Below are positions 43,993-52,238 of a stretch of DNA of 64,000 nt, piece after piece (positions within the stretch are counted from its first letter, which is position 1; each line of letters starts with the position of its first letter). The DNA lies in assembly GCA_965200685.1 (NCBI GenBank), contig OZ241379.1, forward strand, positions 186,001 to 250,000. The letters are read 5' to 3'. The notes beneath the pieces are model-generated. The model saw nothing but the letters and a program-made list of their open reading frames with translations. It searched no databases and had not been told where the DNA came from. The position numbers were made by a program, and so were the translations under genes. Origin of the DNA: Bin5 sp965200685. GTDB taxonomy: Bacteria; Chloroflexota; Anaerolineae; Caldilineales; Caldilineaceae.

Positions 43993-45042
43993 TCAAAATC
44001 GCAGACAGACCGGCATCGGTGCCCACACCGGCTCGCCCACAGGCGTAAGTTGACCGCTGTCCGCGTCCCGGCGGAAGACACTGATGGTGTCTGTCTCCTG
44101 ATTGGCGGCCAGCAACCATGCGCCGGTCGGATCCAAAGTGAAGTTGCGAGGTACCTGGCCCCGGGTTGAGGCATGACCGGCCGGAGTCAATGTGCCGCTC
44201 TTTGCGTCAATGGCAAAGATGGCGATAGTGTCGTGGCCGCGGTTGGATCCGTAGAGGTAGCGGCCATCAGGCGATACATGGACATCAGCGCAACTGTAGC
44301 TGTCGTTCTCGCATCCGTCCGGCACTGTCGAATATGTCCCCAGAGGCGTGAGCGCGCCATTAGCCGCATCAAAGGCGCAGGCCGTCACCGTCAAGTCCAG
44401 TTCGTTGATGATATAGGCGAACTGTCCATTGGGATGAAAATCAAAATGGCGTGGGCCGGCCCCGGCATGTACTGCCATGTGGTCCGGGTCGTTCGCTTCC
44501 AGCCGGCCATCAACAATACGGTAAATCATCATCTTGTCAATCCCAAGATCCGCCACATACACCCGGCCACCATCTGGGCTGATCGTCGCGGAATGGGCAT
44601 GGGGCCCCTCCTGTCGGGCCGAGTTCGGGCCGCTTCCCTGGTGTTGAATGTTCTGCAGCGGGTCGCCGATAGTCCCATCCTCGTGTAGGGGATAGACCGC
44701 CACATTGCCGCTATAGTAGTTGGCGACAATGAGCGTCTTGCCATGCGGCTCCACTGCTAGATGGCAGGGTGCTGTGCCATGGGTCGGCTGCCGGTTGAGG
44801 AATGTCAGGCCCCCGGACCCCTCATCAATGGCAAAGCTGCTGACCTGCCCATGCTCCAGGTCCTCATTCACTGCGTATAGAAGGGGCCCATTGGGATGCC
44901 GGGCAAGAAAGGACGGATCCGCATGTCCGGCCACGACAGACACCTGGCGCAACGCCCCGCTCTCCGTATTAAAATCATAGATGTAGATCCCTTCGCTATC
45001 CCGCTGGGTGTAGGTTCCGACATACAGGGTATGAGCTGTCAT
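43993..45042 (-). CDS. pgl: 6-phosphogluconolactonase, beta-propeller (lactonase) family
   Basis: Hydrolyses 6-phosphogluconolactone or a related sugar lactone. The 349-residue chain is a seven-bladed propeller: LYVGTYTQRDSEGIYIYDFN at the start, then repeated blades HPNGPLLYAVNE, VEPHGKTLIVANYYSGNVAV, SPDGGRVYVADLGIDKMMIY, HPNGQFAYIINELDLTVTAC, SPDGRYLYGSNRGHDTIAIF and DPTGAWLLAANQETDTISVF. HAHSATISPDG and PRHFDFHPNG carry the family's conserved His and Arg. Single gene on the minus strand upstream of a hairpin. In a region rich in sugar-acid enzymes, the substrate could be a lactone other than the phosphate ester. Confidence 0.9.
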   Translation of the reverse strand: MTAHTLYVGTYTQRDSEGIYIYDFNTESGALRQVSVVAGHADPSFLARHPNGPLLYAVNEDLEHGQVSSFAIDEGSGGLTFLNRQPTHGTAPCHLAVEPHGKTLIVANYYSGNVAVYPLHEDGTIGDPLQNIQHQGSGPNSARQEGPHAHSATISPDGGRVYVADLGIDKMMIYRIVDGRLEANDPDHMAVHAGAGPRHFDFHPNGQFAYIINELDLTVTACAFDAANGALTPLGTYSTVPDGCENDSYSCADVHVSPDGRYLYGSNRGHDTIAIFAIDAKSGTLTPAGHASTRGQVPRNFTLDPTGAWLLAANQETDTISVFRRDADSGQLTPVGEPVWAPMPVCLRF

Positions 45043-45165
45043 TGAGAGTCTCCTAGTCGTTCATATTTGATGGTTGTATGGTACCCAATGGCAATAATAT
45101 CAACAGTCCGCGGCAAAGCGAAATATCCTGATTCAGACAATCCCCTAGAACGAGCATCTACTGCG

Positions 45166-48100
45166 TTACTTCCGCACGAGCGGCAGGAAGAGGTCCTGGC
45201 CAACAGGGGCAAGCGGTGTGGGCGTGACCGTAGGCGTAGGTGTCGGTGTGACAGGGTCGCAGAAGGACAATTCTATATCCGACAGGTCGTTCTGGGCAAC
45301 ACGCGTCAACGCGTTGGGAATACAGCCGCTCAAGCTGTTGCCGGCCAAGGACAACGACGTAAGATTGGAGAGATCCACAAGGGTCGTCGGGATGCTGCCT
45401 GTCAGACTGTTGTTAGCCAGGTGCAAGGTCTGCAGGCTGGCAATACTGCCCAGATCTGTCGGCATGCTGCCCGACAGCCGGTTGTTGGAGAAGTCCAAGA
45501 CCTGCAGGCTGGCCAGCGCGCGCAGGCCAACCGGGATGCGGCCCGAGAGTCCGTTGTTGGCGAGATCCAAGGTCTGCAGACCCGTGAGCCGGCTCAAGGT
45601 GGTCGGGATGCTGCCTGCCAATGTCTTGCCACTGATATCCAGCTCCAACCTGACCACCCGCTGCAGGGCCCCGTCAATGGTTACCCCCTCCCAGGTGCCT
45701 ATGCTGCTGTTCTCACTCCAGTTCAAGCGCATGGAGGTACTGATGCTTCCCTCCAGGGTTTCTTTGTTGGTCAGGAGCAGGACGCAGTCTCTGACCAGGT
45801 CGGCATTGGCAGAGGGGTTGGGTACGACAGTGCCATTGGTACATGTGGGTCTCTGTGTTGAGCCGCCGCCGCCACCACCTGTAGATGGCGGCCGTGGCAT
45901 AGGTGTAGGTGTGCATTCCATCAGAACTATGTCAGTATGTGTGTCGCCACGCTCCCTCCACATATTCAAGTCCCTGCTGATACATCCGCTTATTGTATTG
46001 CTGCCGCCGAGGTACAAGTGTGTCAGACGGGAGAGGTTGCCCAGGGCAGCAGGGATGCTGCCCATGAGTTGGTTGTTGTTGAGGCGCAATGTCTGCAGAT
46101 TGGTGAGTTGGCCCAGTGCAGTAGGGATAGTGCCCATCAGGGTGTTGGAATAGAGGGACAATGTCTGCAGCTGGGCGAGGTTGCCTAGTGCAGAGGGGAT
46201 CATGCCCGACAGGATGTTGGTGTGGAGATTCAAGGTCTGCAGATTGGTGGAAAGATTGCCCAGTGCAGTGGGGATGCGGCCCGACAGACGATTGTTGGCC
46301 AGGTTCAAGGTCTGTAGTGTGACGAGATTGCCCAATGCAGAAGGGATGCTACCCGACAGTTGGTTGGTGGAGAGGTTCAAGGTGGTCAGCGTGGTGGAAA
46401 GATTGCCCAATGTATCCGGGATACTGCCCGTCAGGATGTTGGTGTTGAGGTTCAAGGTCTGCAGCGTGGTAGAAAGATTGCCCAATGTATCCGGGATGCT
46501 GCCCGTCAGGGTGTTGGAGTAGAGGTTCAAGGTCTGCAGTGTGACGAGATTGCCCAATGTATCCGGGATGCTACCCGTCAGGGTGTTGGAGTAGAGGTTC
46601 AATTGTGTCAGATTGGAGAGGGTGCCCAGTCGAGCAGGGATCGTACCCGTCAGTTGGTTGCTGTTGAGGGACAACGTCCGCAGCTTTGTGAACTCCCCTA
46701 GCCACGATGGAATCGTACCCGTCAAGCTGTTCTGACCTAGGTTCAAAGTGGTCAGCGTGTTGGAGAGGGCGGCCAGGGCAGTAGGGATCTCGCCTATCAG
46801 GTTACTGTTCGGGAGACTTAGACTTACACTTATCACTTGCATGGGTCTAGCGTTGTCGTTGAGACTAATGCCAACCCAGGTAGTTATGGCAGTCGTCGTC
46901 GCCCAGTTCAACGCAGTAGTCAACCCTCTAGTTTCCAATCCTTGCTTCACATGCAAGAGCCTTTCGCAATCCCGACGCAGGCTGACAGATTCATCTAGGT
47001 ATGAACCCGGTATCGCTTCTGTGTCAATGCACACAACCACACGCCCCGCTGGCATAGTGCAATCTGGGAAGCCGAATGATGACAGGTCATTGTTAGCAAT
47101 ATCTCGCAACGCAGGTGGGATACAGCCGCTGAGTTGGTTGTCCCCAAGCCGCAATGTCTGCAGCGTTTCAGTGATGTTGACCAGCGCACGTGGGATGCTG
47201 CCTGTCAGGGTGTTGCTGTAGAGGTTCAATGTCTGCAGATTGATGAGAACACTCAGTTCCGGTGGGATCTCGCCCGTCAGTCTATTGTAGGCCAGGTTCA
47301 ATGTCTGCAGAGAGCGGGAGAGGTTGCCTAGGTCAGCAGGGATGGTGCCTGTCAGGGTGTTGGAGTAGAGGTTTAATGTCTGCAGATTGGTGAGAGTACT
47401 CAGTCCCGGTGGGATTGTACCTGTCAATCTGTTCTGACCTAGGTTCAAAGTGGTCAGCGTGTTGGAGAGGGCGGCCAGTTGCGGTGGGATCTCGCCTGTC
47501 AGGGTGTTGCTGTAGAGGTTCAACTGCTGCAGAGAGGCGGGTAGCGTAATAGGGATGCTGCCCATCAGTTGGTTGTTATTGAGGCGCAAGGTCACCAGAC
47601 GGGTGAGGTTGCCCAGTTGCAACGGGATGGTACCCGTCAGACTATTGTAGGCCAGGTTCAAGCTCTGCAGTGTGACGAGATTGCCCAATGTATCCGGGAT
47701 GCCACCCGTCAGGGTGTTGCTGTAGAGGTTCAAGCTCTGCAGAGTACGGGTGAGGTTGCCCAGGGCAGCAGGGATGCTGCCCATGAGTTGGTTGTCGGAG
47801 AGGTGCAACTGCTGCAGAGAGGCGGGTAGAGTAATCGGGATGGTGCCCGTCAGTTCGTTGTTGTTGAGATGCAACTGCTGCAGAGAGGCGGGTAGAGTAA
47901 TAGGGATGTTGCCCGTCAGTTCGTTGTCGGAGAGGTGCAACTGCTGCAGAGAAGCGGGTAGAGTAGCAGGGATGTTGCCCGTCAGTTCGTTGTCGGAGAG
48001 GTGCAACTGCTGCAGAGATGGTAGAGTAGCAGGGATGTTGCCCGTCAGTTCGTTGTCGTTGAGATGCAACTCCCGCAGAGAGGCGGGTAGCGTAATAGGG

Positions 48101-49401
48101 ATGTTGCCTGTCAGTCGGTTGTCGTTGAGGTGCAACTCCCGCAGAGAGGGTAGAGTAGTAGGGATGTTGCCCGTCAGGTCGTTGTCGTTGAGGTGCAACT
48201 CCCGCAGAGAGGCGGGTAGAGTAATAGGGATGTTGCCCGTCAGGTCGTTGTCGTTGAGGTGCAACTGCTGCAGAGAAGCGGGTAGAGTAGTAGGGATGTT
48301 GCCCGTCAGTTCATTGTTGTTGAGGTGCAACTCCCTCAGAGCGGCGGATAGAGTAATAGGGATGTTGCCCGTCAGACGGTTGTCGTTGAGCTTCAACTGC
48401 CACAGACCGGAGGGTAGAGTAATAGGGATGTTGCCCGTCAGTTGGTTGTTGTTGAGGTTCAATTGCAACAGATGGTCGCCCAGTTGAGTCGGGATGTTGC
48501 CCGTCAGTTGGTTGTTGTGTAGGTCCGCTACAGTCCCCCCTAACCCGGTACTGGTGGGTAATTTAGGGAGGGGGCCTGTGAGTTGGTTGTTGTGGAGGCT
48601 CAAGTTCGCCATGCTGCTGATGTTGACTAGTTCAGAAGGGATGGGGCCTGTCAGTTGGTTGTTGTGGAGCCACAACACTATCAGCTGGGAGAGGTCGCCC
48701 AGTACAGCAGGGATGGTGCCCGTGAGTTGGTTGTCGTTGAGGTACAAGTACCCCAGACTGGTGAAGTTGCCTAGTTCAGTAGGGATGGTGCCTGTGAGTT
48801 GGTTGTTTTCGAGCCGCAAGGACGTCAGATTGGAGAGGTTGGCTAGTTCAGCAGGGATAGTACCTGTCAGTTGGTTGTTGTAGAGCCACAAATCTAGCAG
48901 AGGAGTATTGGACATGTAGCCTAGGGCAGGAGGGATGTGGCCCTTGAGAGGTCGATTGAGGCGCTTCACGGGATTTCTTTGTATCTCTAGTCCAGGGACT
49001 AGCCTTAACGTGAAGTCTAAGGGGGGACCTGCATTGATAATGAGGCCGGTCCAGGTATCCATATTGCGCGTTGTAGACCAATTCAGTACGTCGTTGTTGG
49101 GACCTTGTAGGGCAGCCTGGGAGGTCAGGAGTGCCTTGCATACCTCGGTTCGGAGGATAGCTGCCGTGGAACCTGGCGTCGATGGATTCGGTATGAGGTG
49201 ATTAGGAATCTGAACGCCATCAGGACGACTTCTTTGTCCAGCCGCACAGGGAGTCGCATAATACTCCGGCTCATCCGACGAGTATGTGTCCTGTGCGGCT
49301 ACGGGTGGGCCGGTGCTGGTCATCAAGGCGGTTAAGGCGATGGCGGCACAGAGGACGCAGAGAGCTAGTAGGAGGGTCCGGGCTGAGAGGCATGGTTTCA
49401 T
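45166..49401 (-). CDS. Giant secreted leucine-rich-repeat protein with three LRR modules
   Basis: A 1411-residue surface protein. Residues 1-36 are a signal peptide. Then come three modules, each a cap with paired Cys and a WxT/WxG segment (LNWSTTRNMDTWTGLIIN; LNWATTTAITTWVGISLND; LNWSENSSIGTWEGVTIDG) followed by LRRs of the plant-specific type (LxxLxLxxNxLTGxIPxxLGxL) and closed by a Cys-containing end (LSGCIPPAL, ISGCISRDL, LSGCIPNAL). The first LRR block, about residues 100-770, is the largest and holds about ten near-identical LTGNIPITLPASL units. The C-terminus is a Thr-Pro run ending LFLPLVRK, a tail recurring in Chloroflexota exported proteins. It is probably a cell-surface binding protein; partner unknown. 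AGGGG lies just upstream of the ATG. Confidence 0.92.
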   Translation of the reverse strand: MKPCLSARTLLLALCVLCAAIALTALMTSTGPPVAAQDTYSSDEPEYYATPCAAGQRSRPDGVQIPNHLIPNPSTPGSTAAILRTEVCKALLTSQAALQGPNNDVLNWSTTRNMDTWTGLIINAGPPLDFTLRLVPGLEIQRNPVKRLNRPLKGHIPPALGYMSNTPLLDLWLYNNQLTGTIPAELANLSNLTSLRLENNQLTGTIPTELGNFTSLGYLYLNDNQLTGTIPAVLGDLSQLIVLWLHNNQLTGPIPSELVNISSMANLSLHNNQLTGPLPKLPTSTGLGGTVADLHNNQLTGNIPTQLGDHLLQLNLNNNQLTGNIPITLPSGLWQLKLNDNRLTGNIPITLSAALRELHLNNNELTGNIPTTLPASLQQLHLNDNDLTGNIPITLPASLRELHLNDNDLTGNIPTTLPSLRELHLNDNRLTGNIPITLPASLRELHLNDNELTGNIPATLPSLQQLHLSDNELTGNIPATLPASLQQLHLSDNELTGNIPITLPASLQQLHLNNNELTGTIPITLPASLQQLHLSDNQLMGSIPAALGNLTRTLQSLNLYSNTLTGGIPDTLGNLVTLQSLNLAYNSLTGTIPLQLGNLTRLVTLRLNNNQLMGSIPITLPASLQQLNLYSNTLTGEIPPQLAALSNTLTTLNLGQNRLTGTIPPGLSTLTNLQTLNLYSNTLTGTIPADLGNLSRSLQTLNLAYNRLTGEIPPELSVLINLQTLNLYSNTLTGSIPRALVNITETLQTLRLGDNQLSGCIPPALRDIANNDLSSFGFPDCTMPAGRVVVCIDTEAIPGSYLDESVSLRRDCERLLHVKQGLETRGLTTALNWATTTAITTWVGISLNDNARPMQVISVSLSLPNSNLIGEIPTALAALSNTLTTLNLGQNSLTGTIPSWLGEFTKLRTLSLNSNQLTGTIPARLGTLSNLTQLNLYSNTLTGSIPDTLGNLVTLQTLNLYSNTLTGSIPDTLGNLSTTLQTLNLNTNILTGSIPDTLGNLSTTLTTLNLSTNQLSGSIPSALGNLVTLQTLNLANNRLSGRIPTALGNLSTNLQTLNLHTNILSGMIPSALGNLAQLQTLSLYSNTLMGTIPTALGQLTNLQTLRLNNNQLMGSIPAALGNLSRLTHLYLGGSNTISGCISRDLNMWRERGDTHTDIVLMECTPTPMPRPPSTGGGGGGSTQRPTCTNGTVVPNPSANADLVRDCVLLLTNKETLEGSISTSMRLNWSENSSIGTWEGVTIDGALQRVVRLELDISGKTLAGSIPTTLSRLTGLQTLDLANNGLSGRIPVGLRALASLQVLDFSNNRLSGSMPTDLGSIASLQTLHLANNSLTGSIPTTLVDLSNLTSLSLAGNSLSGCIPNALTRVAQNDLSDIELSFCDPVTPTPTPTVTPTPLAPVGQDLFLPLVRK
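47800..48470 (-). repeat. Tandem LRR-coding DNA repeats, 63-69 bp units
   Basis: About ten consecutive units in which whole phrases such as GGGATGTTGCCCGTCAG and GAGGTGCAACT recur with few changes. Unit length alternates between 21 and 23 codons. Near identity at DNA level shows recent unequal exchange; unit number is likely to vary between strains and to be hard to assemble. Confidence 0.85.
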
Positions 49402-49410
49402 CTTGCCCCT

Positions 49411-49428
49411 CCCCCCCCCCCCCCCCCC
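49411..49428 (-). repeat. 18-base G tract in the leader of the LRR gene
   Basis: An uninterrupted run of 18 C on the plus strand, so 18 G in the direction of the LRR gene. It lies ten bases before the start codon, directly next to the ribosome site (A-GGGG-CAAG-ATG), and is preceded at once by TATAAT. Length will be unstable on replication. Confidence 0.95.
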
Positions 49429-49447
49429 ATTATATAATATATAATGG
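49429..49447 (-). promoter_or_regulatory. AT-rich palindromic box with -10-like element before the LRR gene
   Basis: A 17-19-base A/T-only stretch, nearly self-complementary. TATAAT (minus strand, 49434-49429) abuts the G tract, which puts the expected start of transcription inside the G run. No good -35 is seen 17 bases upstream. The rest of the 337-base gap up to the HisN-like gene shows nothing else I can name. Confidence 0.4.
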
Positions 49448-49738
49448 ACATACGTCCTCGCCTCTCGCCCGCAACATGCGAGGGGTCATCCGCCATGGTT
49501 GCACTGTCTGAGAGAATCTGATGATTACTCATAATCGCATCTCCGTGTCTGGACAGATAACGTTCTGTAAACTGATTTGGAATATATCACACAACCGAAC
49601 TAGCTGCAAGTACGGATATACAGTAAAGGCTCAAGGTGAAGCCCCCAGCAGAGGAATGAGGACGCCCCCCTTCTCATGCTAGATTGACAATTCGTAAGCC
49701 CAAACCCTGATTCAGATAACAAGATTATCCAAATTCTG

Positions 49739-50530
49739 TTACACCGCCGGATTCAGCAGCCGCACCAGTTCGTCGTGAATCGTGCCGCCACTGGCTATTA
49801 CCCCTCTGCCGTACAGAGGATCGCCCCCCTGCCAGTCGCTAATGCGACCCCCAGCCCCTTGTATGATCGGCACCAACGCAGCCCGGTCCCATAAATTCAT
49901 CACCGGATCCGTCATCACATCCGCACCACCGACCGCCACCAGGTAATAACCATGACAATCCCCCCATGTATGGTAACGCCTAACCCGCCGTACAACTGCC
50001 TCAAATGCAGGCCCGTTCTGATACTCTGCAACGCTGTAATGGCTGGTCGTCAGAAAGACAGCATCCGCAATGCTTGGGCAGGCCCGCACCCGCACGGGCT
50101 CGCCGTTCAGCCAAGCTGTCTTCCCATCACCGATGAGCAGGTCCTGCACGAGCGGCTGATGGATGGCTCCTAGCAGTGCCTGGCCTTCATGCATCAGGGC
50201 AATCAATGTGCCAAACAGATAGCTGTGGCTGATGAAATTCTTCGTCCCGTCAATGGGATCCAACACCCATTGGAACGGGGCGTCCGGCTGGTGATGACCG
50301 AACTCTTCTCCCAGAATGCCATGGGCCGGATAACGTTCGCTGATCAGCTCTCGCAGACGCGCCTCCGCCTGTCTGTCGGCCACCGTTACCGGCGACTCAT
50401 CGGCTTTGCGGTCCACTGCATAGCCACTGCGGAAGTAGTGCCGGATGATCGCCCCGCTCTCCTCGGCTAGGGTACGGATAAACTCGATCAGTGTATTGTG
50501 TTCAGATGAAGACAAGATAGTTGTGGACAT
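49739..50530 (-). CDS. Inositol monophosphatase family phosphatase, HisN-like
   Basis: Mg-dependent phosphomonoesterase; the closest types are histidinol-phosphatase (HisN) and inositol monophosphatase. Metal site residues: GILGEEFGHH, WVLDPIDGTKNFI (the DPIDGT motif, near residue 85) and NLWDRAALVPIIQGAGG near 205. The insertion DCHGYYLVAVGGADVM after YHTWG is typical of the HisN side of the family. The start MSTTILSSSEHN at 50530 replaces the longer open frame. No other histidine gene is in the window, so histidine synthesis is plausible but not proved. Confidence 0.87.
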   Translation of the reverse strand: MSTTILSSSEHNTLIEFIRTLAEESGAIIRHYFRSGYAVDRKADESPVTVADRQAEARLRELISERYPAHGILGEEFGHHQPDAPFQWVLDPIDGTKNFISHSYLFGTLIALMHEGQALLGAIHQPLVQDLLIGDGKTAWLNGEPVRVRACPSIADAVFLTTSHYSVAEYQNGPAFEAVVRRVRRYHTWGDCHGYYLVAVGGADVMTDPVMNLWDRAALVPIIQGAGGRISDWQGGDPLYGRGVIASGGTIHDELVRLLNPAV

Positions 50531-50649
50531 GGTGGACAAAGAGTTGTGGATATGAAAAAGATCAGAGAAAATACTAGATAGATTATGATAACATCTTTTC
50601 ACCCGTTTGTCACATCCAAATTTGCGAAATTATCTACCCGGAGGATCGC

Positions 50650-51435
50650 ATGTCTGTTCTTGACAAATTCAAGCTCACTGACCGCATCGCCCTCGTCACA
50701 GGCGGCAACCGGGGGCTGGGCAAGCAGATGGCCCGAGCCCTAGCAGAGGCCGGCGCATCCGTCGCCCTCACCAGCAGAGATCAAGCACGGGCAGAGGCTG
50801 CTGCTCTGGATATCATGCAGACGAACAGCCTCGTCGTTTCTGACGATAGCGTGCGCGGCTATGCCTGTGATGTCAGCGATATGGCCCAGGTAGCCCAAAC
50901 CGTGCAGCGAGTCATCACCGACTTCGGTGGCCTACATATCATCATCAACAACGCCGGCATCAACATCCGCGGCCCGATTGATGAGCTCCAGCCCGAGGCG
51001 TTTCAACAGGTGATCGCGACAAACGTCAGTGGTGTGTGGAACGTCTGTCGTGCTGTCGCCAGGCACCTGAAAGCCCAGGGGTACGGGCGGGTCATCAACA
51101 TCGGCTCCACACTTTCTATCATCGCCCTAGCCGACCGCACACCTTACGCCTCCAGCAAAGGGGCTGTCTGGCAGCTGACCCGTGCCCTGGCCCTGGAATG
51201 GGCCCCCTATGGCATTACTGTCAACGCCATGCTTCCTGGCCCCTTCGCTACGGAAATGAACACATCTCTGCTAGATGACCCGGAAACCTACAAAGAGTTC
51301 ATCGCTAAAATCCCTCTCGGTCGTTGGGGAGAACTGGACGAAATCGGGGGGCTGGCTGTCTTTCTCGCCAGCGATGCATCCAGCTTCATGACCGGGGCCG
51401 GGATCACCATTGATGGCGGTTGGACGGTGCATTGA
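50650..51435 (+). CDS. SDR family oxidoreductase (gluconate 5-dehydrogenase/3-oxoacyl reductase type)
   Basis: A 261-residue short-chain dehydrogenase. ALVTGGNRGLGKQMARALAE binds the cofactor, IINNAGINIRGPIDEL follows, and the active site is INIGSTLSIIALADRTPYAS with the Tyr-x3-Lys (YASSK) and then WAPYGITVNAMLPGPFATEM. The ATG has CGGAGGATCGC just before it. The start segment (FKLTDRIALVTGG) is typical of gluconate 5-dehydrogenase-like SDRs. Single gene, divergent from the HisN-like gene. Confidence 0.9.
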   Translation: MSVLDKFKLTDRIALVTGGNRGLGKQMARALAEAGASVALTSRDQARAEAAALDIMQTNSLVVSDDSVRGYACDVSDMAQVAQTVQRVITDFGGLHIIINNAGINIRGPIDELQPEAFQQVIATNVSGVWNVCRAVARHLKAQGYGRVINIGSTLSIIALADRTPYASSKGAVWQLTRALALEWAPYGITVNAMLPGPFATEMNTSLLDDPETYKEFIAKIPLGRWGELDEIGGLAVFLASDASSFMTGAGITIDGGWTVH

Positions 51436-51505
51436 AGATTGGGCCGGTGGCCGCCGCGTGGACCTCTCAGCACCTCTATCCGCCTATGAAACACAAAATC
51501 AGCAT

Positions 51506-51721
51506 CTACATGGCCAAAAGTCGTAGAAGCAACTGAAGCAACTGCGAAATCTCAACCTTATCCCAGACAGCGAGAGCAACAAAACCAACGAGTAGCCACA
51601 GCCGCAGCACTCGTATATCGGACTTGACGCCGGCTATATCTAGACGTAGATCCGACTCCACAGCTTGGACGTCAGTCTTCGTGGCCCAACGCTTATCAGA
51701 CTCCTGTATCTGACAGGTCAT
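51506..51721 (-). CDS. Truncated coiled-coil family copy
   Basis: A 71-residue frame: QESDKRWATKTDVQAVESDL, a short coil, then IRVLRLWLLVGFVALAVWDK as membrane anchor and ISQLLQLLLRLLAM as tail. The family head (WASREELQALTAAQ) and first half of the coil are missing. Its first 26 bases overlap the end of the HEPN gene, so the HEPN/DUF262 pair appears to have replaced its 5' part. It may be translated by coupling to the HEPN gene, or be a remnant. Confidence 0.55.
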   Translation of the reverse strand: MTCQIQESDKRWATKTDVQAVESDLRLDIAGVKSDIRVLRLWLLVGFVALAVWDKVEISQLLQLLLRLLAM

Positions 51722-52235
51722 GCTCAGGTTGAATTTTTTCCGCTAGATATTCAATAAAGACAAGTGCTTGCCTATATAATTCTATAATCTCTTGCAGTGT
51801 CTTCTCAACAGAGGCGTTTGCAAAGTTCTCATGGACCAATCGGTTTCTCTCATCACCTAATTGTAGAAACGATTTACAACCTTGTGCTAATGAAGAGTCG
51901 TCCCTTATCTCTTTTGATACCCGATTCTTGAAATCCTCGCCAAAAAGTCCCAAAAACTGGTTCGCATTATTCCCCTTCCAGTTAAAGTATGTGTGATACT
52001 GACGCTTTATCGCTTTATTCTTAATGAAACTCTCTACTTGTTCTGAATGGGTGCTCGCTGCGAGCCGAGAAACGGCATCAATAATTTGGTATTCAAAAAA
52101 ACTAGCAATGCTCAACACCAATACTTTACGAAATTCGTCATCTCTGTCAACTTTAAGTGAAATTTCATTATGTGTTTCAAAAAACGCCTTGATTTCCTCA
52201 TGACGCGCAATCAGTACATCAATAATGGTCGTCAT
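51696..52235 (-). CDS. HEPN domain protein (RiboL-PSP/MAE_28990 type), putative toxin nuclease
   Basis: A 179-residue all-helical protein. The HEPN RNase signature R-x4-H is present as ERNRLVHENF near residue 133; ASFFEYQIIDAVSRLAA and NWKGNNANQFLGLFGEDFKN are typical of the HEPN type found beside DUF262 genes. Such domains usually cleave RNA in toxin-antitoxin or abortive-infection systems. It follows the DUF262 gene by three bases on the same strand, forming a two-gene unit, and the pair is AT-rich. Activity and target are not shown here. Confidence 0.72.
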   Translation of the reverse strand: MTTIIDVLIARHEEIKAFFETHNEISLKVDRDDEFRKVLVLSIASFFEYQIIDAVSRLAASTHSEQVESFIKNKAIKRQYHTYFNWKGNNANQFLGLFGEDFKNRVSKEIRDDSSLAQGCKSFLQLGDERNRLVHENFANASVEKTLQEIIELYRQALVFIEYLAEKIQPEHDLSDTGV

Positions 52236-52238
52236 CTG

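Noticed and set aside
47800..48470. CRISPR array
   Set aside because: Regular 63-69-base periodicity is due to LRR-coding units in one reading frame with no variable spacers; no cas genes are present.
45067..48883. Series of long plus-strand frames opposite the LRR gene
   Set aside because: They mirror the LRR repeats in antisense (repeated GMLPVSSLSLRCN-like text) and carry no independent signals.
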